From an uncultured Campylobacter sp. (GTDB taxonomy: Bacteria > Campylobacterota > Campylobacteria > Campylobacterales > Campylobacteraceae): a DNA stretch of 13,748 nt. The notes under the pieces were generated by a model that saw only the letters and a program-made list of their open reading frames with translations, ran no database searches and was not told the DNA's origin. How positions within the stretch are numbered: the first letter of the stretch is position 1; every line of letters begins with the position of its first letter. The DNA is taken from NCBI RefSeq assembly GCF_938017615.1, contig NZ_CALIJA010000073.1, forward strand, positions 1 through 13,748, read 5' to 3'. The translations under genes and the position numbers were made by a program. Positions 6,465 through 13,748 of this stretch are shown piece by piece.

Positions 6465-8600
6465 TTAGCTTTTCTTGCTCGCCGCTAAAACTTGCGCCAA
6501 GATCGCCGCTAGCGCGATATTTAGGCTGACGCAAAGCCCAAACAGTGCCACGGCCTTGGTGGAGCTGAAAGCGAGCGTAAAAAAAGAGATTATGCTGGTT
6601 AAAGACGCAAGCGTGATGCCGAAAATTTTATCGCTAAGCGCCATCTTATCGTTGTTTGCAAAGATCATATAGTCAATCCCCACGGCGCCAGAGAGGATCA
6701 GCGCAAAGATCGCAAAAATATTTACGCTCACGCCGAATGCGCTAAGCAGGGCGAGCACGGCTAAATTTGTCGCAAAAACGCAGATGACGATCAGCCACGC
6801 CGTCCGCGCGCCGAAAAACGCCCACAGCAGCGCGAGCGCAAGGGCGTATGCGGCGCATTTCAGATACAAGGCGTTGATTTTGATCTGCGAAAACGCCTCG
6901 CTTATGGCGCTTCGCATATTTAGATGCAGCGTGCCCATCTGCGCGGCAAGCTCGCTAATGGCCGTTTTATCGCGCACGCCGCGCAAAAAAGCTATATGCG
7001 GATCGATGCTCGGCATCGCGGCAAAAAGAACGGAGCTTCTAGCTTGCTCGTAGCTTAAAATGGGTGCATCCGCGATCTTGGCAAAGTTTGCATCCACGAG
7101 CTCGCGGCTGAGTCCAAGACGCAAAAATGCGCTTCTATCGTAGTTTGCAAAGGCTTGCTTGATAAAGCTCTGCGTAGCTGGATCCAAAATCGGCGCGCCC
7201 GTATATGAGTCTGCAAACCCGCGCGCCACGGCCTCTTTGGCTATCGCGCCTGCATCATTACCCACAATCAGATCGAAGCTGGAGCCTCCGATGCTTGCGA
7301 GCTTGGCGCTCATCGCGATAAGGTTTTTATCCAAGCTCGCGTATTCGCTGACGTCGTCCTTAAGCTCCATTTTAAAATACAAAAACGCAAGCAGCGCCGC
7401 GCAAATGATGACGAGCGCTTTAAAGCTTAAGCTTATCTTACAAAGCGCCTTTGCGTAGAGCTCAAGAGCTTTTGCAAAGAGCGGAGCGGGGCGAAATTCC
7501 GCCCCGGCAAGTAGTAGTGGCAGGGCGAAGTAGCTAAAGCAAAACGCCCCCGCAAGTGCGGCTATGGCAAAGATCGCGATCTCTTTGAGCAGAAAAAACG
7601 GGCTGAATAAAAATACGAAGTAGCCTCCGGCCGTGATGAAAAACCCTAGAAGCAGGATGTTTCGCATGCTTTTTATCGAGCGAGCTTCGATGCGGCGCGA
7701 GATGTTTGCGCCGAGCCAGTGCACCGCGTAATCCAGCATCAGCCCGATTAGGCTCGTCGAAACCACGGCGCTTAGGATGTGGATCGAGCCGCGGATCGCC
7801 ATCGTAGCCGCTACGCCGCAGGCAAGCCCGAAAAGTGCGGGCAGCAGCAGGCAGAAGATCCGTGCGCGCGAAAATGCCGCCAGCAGCAGCGCCGCGCACA
7901 GGTTAAGCGATACGGCGCCCGCGACGGAGCTTTCGCGTACGCCCGCGCTTTTGCCCAATGCGCTAAAAAGGGCGGTGCCGGAGATTAAAATTTCGCTTTT
8001 TTGCGCCTCGCGCACAAGCGCGCTAAGCGCGTCGTCGTTTGCTTTTGGAGCGAGCCTTGCCGTAGCGAGGTAGTGCGGCGTGCCGTCAATGATCGCGATG
8101 AAGCGGTTTTGCGCAGGATCGAGCTTAATAGCGCCGCGAGTGCCGAGGCGCGAGTGAAGGCTGAGCGAGAAAAAGTCCTGAGAGAGGCTAAGCGGACGAA
8201 ATTTTGAATAAAGCTCACGCGCGCTACGCTCAAAAAAGGCCTGAGGATCGCTTTTTAAAAGCTCCACGCTAGCATCATCGAGCATCGCGGGCGCAAAGCG
8301 CGCAAGCTCGCTCTGATACACGCTCGCGTCCTTTACTTCATAGATTATGCTCTCAAAAAGCCCGCTTTTTTGCATATCTGCAATGAACGCGTCAAAGCTC
8401 GCCCTCTCCGCGCTTGCGACGATGATTTGCCTCGCAATCTCGCGGTTGAAATCCTCGACGCTCTGTTTCTGCTCGCCCGAAATTTCAATACCGCTTAGCT
8501 CGTAAAAATCGGAATTTATGCGGTTTAAATTTAACGCTATATAGGCGCAAAGCGCGATGAATGCCGCGCCGAATGCCGTTAGGATCGCGCTCTTACTCAT
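6465..8600 (-). CDS. MMPL/RND-family lipid exporter of an aryl-polyene-type cluster
   Basis: This 711-residue inner-membrane protein has the two-fold repeat of RND/MMPL transporters. One N-terminal membrane helix (about 5-25) is followed by a large periplasmic domain (about 26-220), then a block of helices (about 227-363 and 394-409), a second periplasmic domain (about 410-578) and a final helix block (about 579-706). Each block carries a likely proton-relay Asp in the family motif: GLMLDY (D290) and GIDY (D643). In aryl-polyene clusters this family is thought to move the finished lipid toward the outer membrane, working with a LolA-like periplasmic carrier, which here is encoded directly upstream with an 8-base overlap (ATGAGTAA). 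It is the last gene of the minus-strand operon. The actual cargo is inferred from context. Confidence 0.85.
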   Translation of the reverse strand: MSKSAILTAFGAAFIALCAYIALNLNRINSDFYELSGIEISGEQKQSVEDFNREIARQIIVASAERASFDAFIADMQKSGLFESIIYEVKDASVYQSELARFAPAMLDDASVELLKSDPQAFFERSARELYSKFRPLSLSQDFFSLSLHSRLGTRGAIKLDPAQNRFIAIIDGTPHYLATARLAPKANDDALSALVREAQKSEILISGTALFSALGKSAGVRESSVAGAVSLNLCAALLLAAFSRARIFCLLLPALFGLACGVAATMAIRGSIHILSAVVSTSLIGLMLDYAVHWLGANISRRIEARSIKSMRNILLLGFFITAGGYFVFLFSPFFLLKEIAIFAIAALAGAFCFSYFALPLLLAGAEFRPAPLFAKALELYAKALCKISLSFKALVIICAALLAFLYFKMELKDDVSEYASLDKNLIAMSAKLASIGGSSFDLIVGNDAGAIAKEAVARGFADSYTGAPILDPATQSFIKQAFANYDRSAFLRLGLSRELVDANFAKIADAPILSYEQARSSVLFAAMPSIDPHIAFLRGVRDKTAISELAAQMGTLHLNMRSAISEAFSQIKINALYLKCAAYALALALLWAFFGARTAWLIVICVFATNLAVLALLSAFGVSVNIFAIFALILSGAVGIDYMIFANNDKMALSDKIFGITLASLTSIISFFTLAFSSTKAVALFGLCVSLNIALAAILAQVLAASKKS

Positions 8601-9120
8601 CTAAGCTCACGACGCCAGAAAATACGTTTTCGCTCACGTCGCCGTTAGCGCTGCTAATCCGCAGCACCCTGACGTAGGCGCCGCCCTCGATCACGATATT
8701 TTTAAAGATATTTTGCAGCATCCCTTTGGGGCTTAGCTCGGCGCGCCACGCATCTTTGCTGCCGCTTAGCGCGATCGAGAAATTTTTGCTAAGCCGCGCT
8801 ACGTCCAGGCGCGAGATCGCCAAAAAGGTGTCCTTATCAAAAAGCGAATCGGCGCTTTTGACCCACGCCTCGCCGCTGCGCTCAAAAACGCCGTCCGCGC
8901 CGATTTTTAGCTCGCTTCGCACGGGCTCTAGCGTCGTCCAAAACAGCTCGCCACCCTTGATCCTAAACTCGCCGCTGCTTCGCACGGGCTCGGCAAAGCC
9001 CTCGATGCTGAGCGTTTCGCTAAATTTGCCGCCGATATTGTCGGTCTTAAGCGCCAGATCGCTTACTTCAAGCGCGCCCGCAAGCCCCAAAATCGCCAAA
9101 AATAAAGCTAAAATTTTCAT
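8593..9120 (-). CDS. LolA-like periplasmic lipid carrier
   Basis: This 175-residue protein has a short signal peptide (MKILALFLAILGLAGA) and a soluble beta-rich remainder with the LolA-like pattern seen in polyene-lipid clusters: SGEFRIKGGELFWTTLEPVRSEL near residues 50-72 (an extraction-type strand pair with the conserved W and P), then a C-terminal half containing a WRAEL.PKG segment. It probably binds the hydrophobic product in the periplasm and ferries it from the MMPL exporter to the outer membrane. AAAGGA lies six bases before the ATG, fixing the start. It follows the thioesterase gene by 32 bases and overlaps the exporter gene by 8. Similarity to canonical LolA is weak, so housekeeping lipoprotein carriage is unlikely. 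Confidence in the family is moderate. Confidence 0.72.
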   Translation of the reverse strand: MKILALFLAILGLAGALEVSDLALKTDNIGGKFSETLSIEGFAEPVRSSGEFRIKGGELFWTTLEPVRSELKIGADGVFERSGEAWVKSADSLFDKDTFLAISRLDVARLSKNFSIALSGSKDAWRAELSPKGMLQNIFKNIVIEGGAYVRVLRISSANGDVSENVFSGVVSLDE

Positions 9121-9147
9121 CGTAGTCCTTTAAATTTTATGCTCGCT

Positions 9148-9300
9148 AAATTTCACTGCTCGTTATCGCTAGGCAAAATTTCATTTGCCGCGGCATTTTG
9201 AGAGCGCTCTTGCTTGGACGCGGATTTATCTGCTGCTGAAATTTTATCTACCATTGAAATTTTACTCGCGGGATTTTTCTTTGCTAAAATTTTATCCGCG
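9148..9300 (+). repeat. AAATTTTATC units inside the thioesterase 3' end
   Basis: On the plus strand the core recurs at 9148, 9176, about 9222 (partial), 9239, 9257 and 9287, read antisense as codons of the thioesterase tail. The copy at 9176-9194 (AAATTTCATTTGCCGCGGC) matches 6348-6367 except for one T, including an exact 13-base block CATTTGCCGCGGC. This links the coding tail to the non-coding array. Confidence 0.6.
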
Positions 9301-9680
9301 CACGCCCTTAGCTGCGGCGGTATCTCATACAGCGTCCTTTTGGAATCAAGCTCCACCGCGGCTTGCGACGTAGTAGCTTTGGCTAATAGCGCGCCGGATA
9401 GGCTTTTGATGCGGTAGGAGAATTTTATTATTGTGTCGCACTCGAGCAGCTCGATGCTTACCGCAACCTCGTCGTCAAAAAGTATCGGAGCGATAAATTT
9501 AAACTCCATTTTGATAATGGGATATATAAATCCATCATCTCTCATCTGCATATATGTGTAGCCCGCGTCGCGCCAAAACTCGCATCTAGCGTCCTCGCAG
9601 AGCTTTACGTAGTTGCCGTGCCACATCACGCCCATCGGATCGGCGTCGTAAAATCTAGCGCGAAATTTATACTCTCTCAT
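9153..9680 (-). CDS. 4-hydroxybenzoyl-CoA-thioesterase-like (YbgC/4HBT) hotdog thioesterase with repeat-derived tail
   Basis: This 175-residue cytoplasmic protein has a single hotdog domain at residues 1 to about 133. The segment YDADPMGVMWHGNY (11-24) matches the 4HBT active site, with D14 in the catalytic position before PMG. It probably releases or edits acyl chains from the carrier protein of the cluster. The last 42 residues (about 134-175) are unlike the family, which normally ends near 130-140. They are rich in Lys, Ala, Ser and Asp (SKISMVDKISAADKSASK), and their DNA consists of copies of the AAATTTTATC unit that also fills the gap at 6201-6410. The start overlaps the upstream glycosyltransferase gene by 14 bases, with GAGAGGA just before the ATG. 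The enzyme class is sound; the substrate is inferred. Confidence 0.82.
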   Translation of the reverse strand: MREYKFRARFYDADPMGVMWHGNYVKLCEDARCEFWRDAGYTYMQMRDDGFIYPIIKMEFKFIAPILFDDEVAVSIELLECDTIIKFSYRIKSLSGALLAKATTSQAAVELDSKRTLYEIPPQLRACADKILAKKNPASKISMVDKISAADKSASKQERSQNAAANEILPSDNEQ

Positions 9681-11787
9681 TCCTCTCTCCGCTATGAAAT
9701 TTTTCGTCCTGCGAGGCGGATTTTGCGGCGGCTAAATTTGAATTATCTAAATTTAGCGCAGTATCCGAGTCCGCCGTACTTTTCAAATTCGGCGCGGCAT
9801 TCGAACTTGCCGTGTCGTTTAAATCCGCTGCGCCATTTAAATTTGACGCAGCGTTTGAACCCGTCTCGCCGAAATTTTGCGCGCCGTCGCGCTCCGCATC
9901 GCTTGCGTCTTTCCCTTGCGCCCAAAAATCAAAGAAATTATACCACTGAGAAGGAAATTCTTTGGCATAAAGCTCCAGCTGCCGCACGTAGCTTTTAAGC
10001 GGCGCCGCGACCGATCGCGCCTTGTCGCGGCTCTTTAGCGGCGCAGGCAGCGGTTGTAGCCGCAGCTCGTGGCCGCTGCGCCCCTCGTAGCACCATAGGC
10101 TAAATAGCGGCGCGTCCAAAATTTTGGCGAGCAGATACCCGCCGATCGGGAAGTTCGCGCTGCGTCCTAAAAAATCCTCGCTTTGAAATTTATCCGAGCC
10201 CACCGGCATGCGATCGCCCATTATCGCGATGTGCTCGCCGTTTTGCAGCAGTTCTTTGATTTGCAGCATCTCGCCGATGCCTAGCTCGCCGACGTAAAGA
10301 ATTTTCACGCCGCCGCCCATCTTTTCGATAAATTTCATAAAATTTTCGCTGTGTTTGCGAAAGATCAGCACGTTAATTTTTATCCCCGCCGTGCTTGCCG
10401 AAAGGGCGCGCGCGATCTCGGTGTTGCCAAAGTGCGAAGTGATTAAAATTTTGCCCGTTCCGTCGCTTAAAAGTTCCCTCATACCGTCTTGCACGCGAAT
10501 TTGATCTAGCGCGATCTTGCCGTTCCAAACTGCGATTTTTTCGCATAGAGTGAGGGAAAATTTATAAAAATTCGCATAAATTTCGCGGGTCTTGGGCTCG
10601 CGATCAAGCGCGCGACGCAAAAATTCCTTGATCGCGCGTCGCTCGTTTTTAAGCAGCGCAAAATAGATCGCCGAGATAAAAAGCGCGGTAGCTCGCATAC
10701 AAAAATCGGGCGTGTGAAGCGTGACGAAGCGGGCTAAATTTAAAAGCGCCGCGCCCGCCTTTTCGTTGTTTTCGCTCCAATGTTTAGCCATCGCGCCCGT
10801 CCTTTTTGCGGCGGCATGTTGCGACGAGGCTTTTACGAGCGAACTTTGCGCTGAATTTTCCGCCTGCGGGCTTTGCGCTGCGACTTTATCGCCGCATTTT
10901 TCGGTACCAGCTTTTTTGTTTGCGTCGCCGTCCATCTCTTTTTTCGCACCTTTGCAACTATCGCGCCGCGCGTCGCTGCAAAGGTTTTGCCCCGCTATCC
11001 CTTGCAAAATTTCGTCTGCACTCTGCTGCGAAGCATCCTGCAAGTCGCGCTTTTTAAATTTATCGCAGGCGCGCTTTAGCGCCCTTTTTGCAAGCCAAAG
11101 CGGAAGTCCGCAAAATAGCCTAGCGTGCATCAGCGAAATTCCGAAATTATCCCGAAACGACGCGAAGTGGCTCACTCCGCCCGCTTCGTAGCGCACCGCC
11201 AGATCGAGCCATTTTATCTCTAACCCAGCCCGCGCAGCCAGAATTAAAATTTCGGCATCAAAGCCCATCCTGCGGCTTTTGGTGTGGGGCAGAAGCGGCA
11301 CGATCCCCTCTAGCGGGTAGATTCTGAAGCCGCACATCGCGTCTTTTATGCGGTGCGAGAGGGTATTTATCACGCACCAAAAATTCATTATCTTGCGTCC
11401 GTGCAGGCGGGATTTGGGCGCACTTTCGTCATACGCGGGCGCAGCGCAGATCAGCGCGGCGGGCTGTCGCGCCGCAAGCGCCAAAAACTCCTCGCATCTG
11501 CCTACGTCGTGCTGAAAATCGGCGTCTATCTGAAAGGCGTGCGTAAATCCAAGCTCCTTCGCCCACACCAGCCCGTCGCACACGGCAGCGCCTTTGCCGC
11601 CGTTTTGCGCGCGGGCGTAAATTTGAGCCGCAAGCCCCTTTAGCGCGCTTTTGCTCGCCTCGTCGCTGCCGTCGTCCACGATCAGCACGGGCGCGATGGG
11701 CGCCAGTGCATGCACGAGCTCGGCGATGCGCGCGGGGTGGTTGAAGTAGGGCAGTAAAAACGCGGGCTTAAAGGCAAATTCTTCCAC
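9667..11787 (-). CDS. Glycosyltransferase family 2 fused to LpxL-like acyltransferase
   Basis: This two-domain protein has about 706 residues from a GTG start. Residues 6-240 are a family 2 glycosyltransferase (PYFNHPARI, DDGS at 38-41, and DADFQHD at 88-94 as the metal-binding DxD). Residues 350-623 are a lysophospholipid-acyltransferase domain with HFGNTE (H452 and E457, the HX4E catalytic pair) and GDRMPVGSD further on. The same pair is found in aryl-polyene and flexirubin clusters, where it is thought to build the head group and attach the lipid. Between them lies a low-complexity linker of about 95 residues, and the last 80 residues are a Asn/Ala/Asp/Leu-rich tail with six-residue periodicity. 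GTG at 11787 is preferred: AAGG lies nine bases upstream and it leaves a 20-base overlap with the ligase gene. A TTG at 11817 would give 716 residues. Confidence 0.85.
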   Translation of the reverse strand: MEEFAFKPAFLLPYFNHPARIAELVHALAPIAPVLIVDDGSDEASKSALKGLAAQIYARAQNGGKGAAVCDGLVWAKELGFTHAFQIDADFQHDVGRCEEFLALAARQPAALICAAPAYDESAPKSRLHGRKIMNFWCVINTLSHRIKDAMCGFRIYPLEGIVPLLPHTKSRRMGFDAEILILAARAGLEIKWLDLAVRYEAGGVSHFASFRDNFGISLMHARLFCGLPLWLAKRALKRACDKFKKRDLQDASQQSADEILQGIAGQNLCSDARRDSCKGAKKEMDGDANKKAGTEKCGDKVAAQSPQAENSAQSSLVKASSQHAAAKRTGAMAKHWSENNEKAGAALLNLARFVTLHTPDFCMRATALFISAIYFALLKNERRAIKEFLRRALDREPKTREIYANFYKFSLTLCEKIAVWNGKIALDQIRVQDGMRELLSDGTGKILITSHFGNTEIARALSASTAGIKINVLIFRKHSENFMKFIEKMGGGVKILYVGELGIGEMLQIKELLQNGEHIAIMGDRMPVGSDKFQSEDFLGRSANFPIGGYLLAKILDAPLFSLWCYEGRSGHELRLQPLPAPLKSRDKARSVAAPLKSYVRQLELYAKEFPSQWYNFFDFWAQGKDASDAERDGAQNFGETGSNAASNLNGAADLNDTASSNAAPNLKSTADSDTALNLDNSNLAAAKSASQDEKFHSGERNERV
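9718..9858 (-). repeat. Degenerate 18-base repeat encoding a hexapeptide tail
   Basis: The C-terminal tail of the glycosyltransferase-acyltransferase reads as successive six-residue units: LNGAAD, LNDTAS, SNAAPN, LKSTAD, SDTALN, LDNSNL. At the DNA level, AAATTT or close variants recur at steps near 18 or 36 bases (9749, 9785, 9821, 9839, 9872). It looks like an old in-frame tandem expansion. Confidence 0.55.
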
Positions 11788-13748
11788 TGGCGCAGACCTT
11801 GTCGTTTGAAATTTCAAAGCGGAGTTTGCCGCTTGCTTCGGTGATTTTGATTAAAATTTCATCGCCCGGGCGGATGAAATTTTTAAATTTTAAATTTTCT
11901 ATCTTTTGCGTGCCGTCCAGCTCGTAGCCGAGGGCCTTTGCGCAGATCAATACGAAGCGAAGCTGCATAAACGCGGGCACTAGCGGAAATCGCGCAAAGT
12001 GTCCGTCGAAATAAAAATCGCTAGCGCGCACCTTCGCGCGAAACTCATTCTCCGCGCTTTGCTCGAAAACGGGCACCTCGTAGCGCTGCAGAGCGCTTAA
12101 AAAGTCCTTTTTGCTTAGCTTGCCCTGCTCATTAAAAGGCAGCTTGCTTGCGATTTTGAAGTAGCGCAAAATCGCGCCGAATTCGGGCTTCAAAAAGGCC
12201 TTCAGTTCGTCCGTAACGCCCTTTTTACCGCCTGCGCGAAACGCCTGCTCGCCGCGCTCGCTGAGCTTGATAAGAGCTACGGCGCGGTCGCGCTGTGGGT
12301 GCAGATCGATCCTACACTCGCCGATAAATTCGTGCGAGCGGAGTTTGGCTTCGAGCAGATCGAGGCTCACGCGGTTTTCGTTGATTTTGACGGTGCGATC
12401 GCCGCGCCCCAAAAGGGTGATCTCGTCTGCGCGCACATAGCCGAAATCGCGGCTTTCGAAGCGCTCGCACCAAGGCGAGCTGATCGTAAACTCGCCCGTT
12501 TGCGAAAATTTGTCGGCGGGCTGCTTTGCCCCAAATTTATCGCAAAGCCCCTCTGCCTGCGTAAATTTATCATCGTGTTTCGTCGCAGAGCTCGGTGTGG
12601 GGCTGTTTTCTGTATCGGTCGCTGTTTTATCGCTAACGTCTGCATTAAATTTAGACGCCTGCTCGCCCGAACGGCTTGTGTCTTGCCCGTCCGCATTTTG
12701 CTCGCCCGCACAGCGCGTTTTAGGCTCTGCCGCAGAATTTTCGCCGCAAGAGCTTGCCGTAAGATCGGTAGGATCGAAAGGCTTGTTCTCGCGTTTTGCC
12801 GCGCCGCTATCAATATCCGTGCGGACCTGCACGCTTACGGGAGCAAATTTCTTAAGTCCCGCGCCCTCGTTGCAAGCGATCACGCCAGTTTCGCTGGAGC
12901 CGTAAATATCGATGATGCGGGCATTGCTAAGCGCGCGCAACCCATCTCGGATCGCAGGACTTAGCGGCGCACCCGCGCTAAAAATGGTGCCCAAAGGCGC
13001 TATATTTGCGGCGTCTGCGTACTCGCACAGCGCGCCGAGCACCGTGGGCGAGCTGATTAGCACGGCGCCCGCAAGATCGGCTGCGAGGATGATTTCAGGG
13101 TAGTTTAGGCCGCCTTTTTGCGTGCGCGAGCCGCAAAGCAGCGGCACGAAGATGCTAAAGGTAAGCCCGAACATATTTTGGTGCGAGACGCCCGATAAAA
13201 ATCGATCACTTGCGCGAAGACCGAATCTTTCTACTAAAAATTCCGCTTCCAAAACCATATCGCGCAGGCTTTTTTCGATGTTTTTCGCCTCGCCCGTGGA
13301 GCCTGAAGTTTTGATATAAAATTTTTGTTCCGCGCGCAGTAGATGCAAAGAGACAGCCTCTTGCTCGCACGGCGCGTGATTTTGCGGCGCGTTTTTAGAT
13401 GAAATTTTAAGCGCGGATTTTCCCGTATCGTGCGGCGAAATGTTTTCTAAATCATTAGGGCTGAATTTGTCTAAATTTTGCGCTGCGGCGAGATTTGGAA
13501 TTTTCACGTCGCCGCCTAGATGAAATTCGCCGCTAAATTTGGGCTCTCGCAGCAGCACCGGCGCAAAGCCCGCAATCAGCGCGCCGAAAAAAAACGCGAT
13601 GAACTCCGCCGCGTCCTCGCCGTAAATTTCGATCATCGACGCGCGTTTTTGCTCTTGCGTCTGCGCCGATTGCAGGTCGCGCGCGGCATCTGCGCCGCCG
13701 CTAGAATTTTCCGCGTCATTGAAATTTACGATTCTGTTAGAATTTTCC
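11768..13748 (-). CDS. AMP-ligase (adenylation) fused to hotdog dehydratase, 5' end beyond window
   Basis: The protein activates an acid as acyl-AMP, probably the aryl or acyl starter, for the polyene pathway. Counting from the internal ATG at 13636, it shows KTSGSTGEAK (109-118), YGSSETG (245-251), GRGDRTVKINENRVSL (410-425) and FNEQGKLSKK (501-510), the standard adenylation motifs in order. Residues 521-622 are a FabA/FabZ/ApeI-like hotdog domain with DGHFARFPLVPAFMQ (544-558), so ligase and dehydratase are one chain. About 105 residues of low-complexity sequence (275-385) interrupt the adenylation domain after YGSSETG. The true start is probably outside the window: the frame stays open to 13748, there is no ribosome site at 13636, and MIEIYGEDAAEF begins where about 30-40 residues of the domain should already have passed. 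If 13636 is used, the chain has 622 residues. Confidence 0.82.
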   Translation of the reverse strand, partial: ENSNRIVNFNDAENSSGGADAARDLQSAQTQEQKRASMIEIYGEDAAEFIAFFFGALIAGFAPVLLREPKFSGEFHLGGDVKIPNLAAAQNLDKFSPNDLENISPHDTGKSALKISSKNAPQNHAPCEQEAVSLHLLRAEQKFYIKTSGSTGEAKNIEKSLRDMVLEAEFLVERFGLRASDRFLSGVSHQNMFGLTFSIFVPLLCGSRTQKGGLNYPEIILAADLAGAVLISSPTVLGALCEYADAANIAPLGTIFSAGAPLSPAIRDGLRALSNARIIDIYGSSETGVIACNEGAGLKKFAPVSVQVRTDIDSGAAKRENKPFDPTDLTASSCGENSAAEPKTRCAGEQNADGQDTSRSGEQASKFNADVSDKTATDTENSPTPSSATKHDDKFTQAEGLCDKFGAKQPADKFSQTGEFTISSPWCERFESRDFGYVRADEITLLGRGDRTVKINENRVSLDLLEAKLRSHEFIGECRIDLHPQRDRAVALIKLSERGEQAFRAGGKKGVTDELKAFLKPEFGAILRYFKIASKLPFNEQGKLSKKDFLSALQRYEVPVFEQSAENEFRAKVRASDFYFDGHFARFPLVPAFMQLRFVLICAKALGYELDGTQKIENLKFKNFIRPGDEILIKITEASGKLRFEISNDKVCASGRICL

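Noticed and set aside
7534..7899. Minus-strand 121-codon frame inside the MMPL gene
   Set aside because: It lies wholly in the transporter gene in another frame, is Arg-rich with no recognisable features, and the transporter frame has conserved membrane motifs throughout.
12299..12964. Plus-strand open frame of 221 codons opposite the AMP-ligase gene
   Set aside because: It is the shadow of a GC-rich coding strand: the protein is Arg/Ala/Cys-rich without domain motifs, has no ribosome site, and the minus frame shows clear adenylation motifs.
1..13748. Insertion sequences, tRNA or rRNA genes, attachment sites
   Set aside because: I looked for transposase-like frames, terminal inverted repeats with target duplications, tRNA cloverleaf arms and rRNA signatures and saw none.

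Overview
The window looks like the chromosome of a Campylobacter-type epsilonproteobacterium, probably one of the higher-GC oral or anaerobic species (gracilis, rectus or showae-like). This is inferred from the porin signal peptide, the extended -10 promoters, AAATTT-rich spacers beside GC-rich genes, and a Wolinella FccABC-like respiratory operon. The species cannot be fixed from the sequence alone.

Left part (1-2370): a stand-alone Opr-type outer-membrane porin on the plus strand with a clear promoter, ribosome site and downstream hairpin. It is followed by about 600 bases with no convincing gene, holding several inverted repeats.

Middle part (2371-6144): a minus-strand operon of three genes. 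In transcription order they are a Tat-exported FAD enoate reductase, a small periplasmic tetraheme cytochrome c and a membrane-anchored NapC/NrfH-type tetraheme quinol dehydrogenase. The inferred electron path is menaquinol, then NapC/NrfH-like protein, then soluble tetraheme cytochrome, then flavoprotein, then an unsaturated carboxylate in the periplasm. A divergent LysR-type regulator shares the 140-base promoter region, which carries a perfect 17-bp palindrome next to the operon's start. The flavoprotein keeps the catalytic Arg and one carboxylate clamp of fumarate reductase, but appears to lack the second carboxylate site. A monocarboxylate such as methacrylate is therefore a better guess than fumarate.

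Right part (6465-13748 and beyond): a tightly packed minus-strand operon with the gene order of aryl-polyene (APE)-type lipid biosynthesis clusters. It encodes an AMP-ligase fused to a hotdog dehydratase (running off the right edge), a family 2 glycosyltransferase fused to an LpxL-like acyltransferase, a 4HBT thioesterase, a LolA-like carrier and an MMPL exporter. Core ketosynthase, ACP and ketoreductase genes are not in the window and should lie beyond 13748. The product would be an acyl-polyene lipid of the outer membrane.

The most unusual feature is a short AT-rich unit (about AAATTTTATCTTGC, recurring roughly every 25-28 bases). It fills the non-coding gap at 6201-6410 and recurs, in frame, in the low-complexity tails and linkers of the thioesterase, glycosyltransferase-acyltransferase and AMP-ligase genes. 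This suggests that a non-coding repeat has spread into coding linkers.
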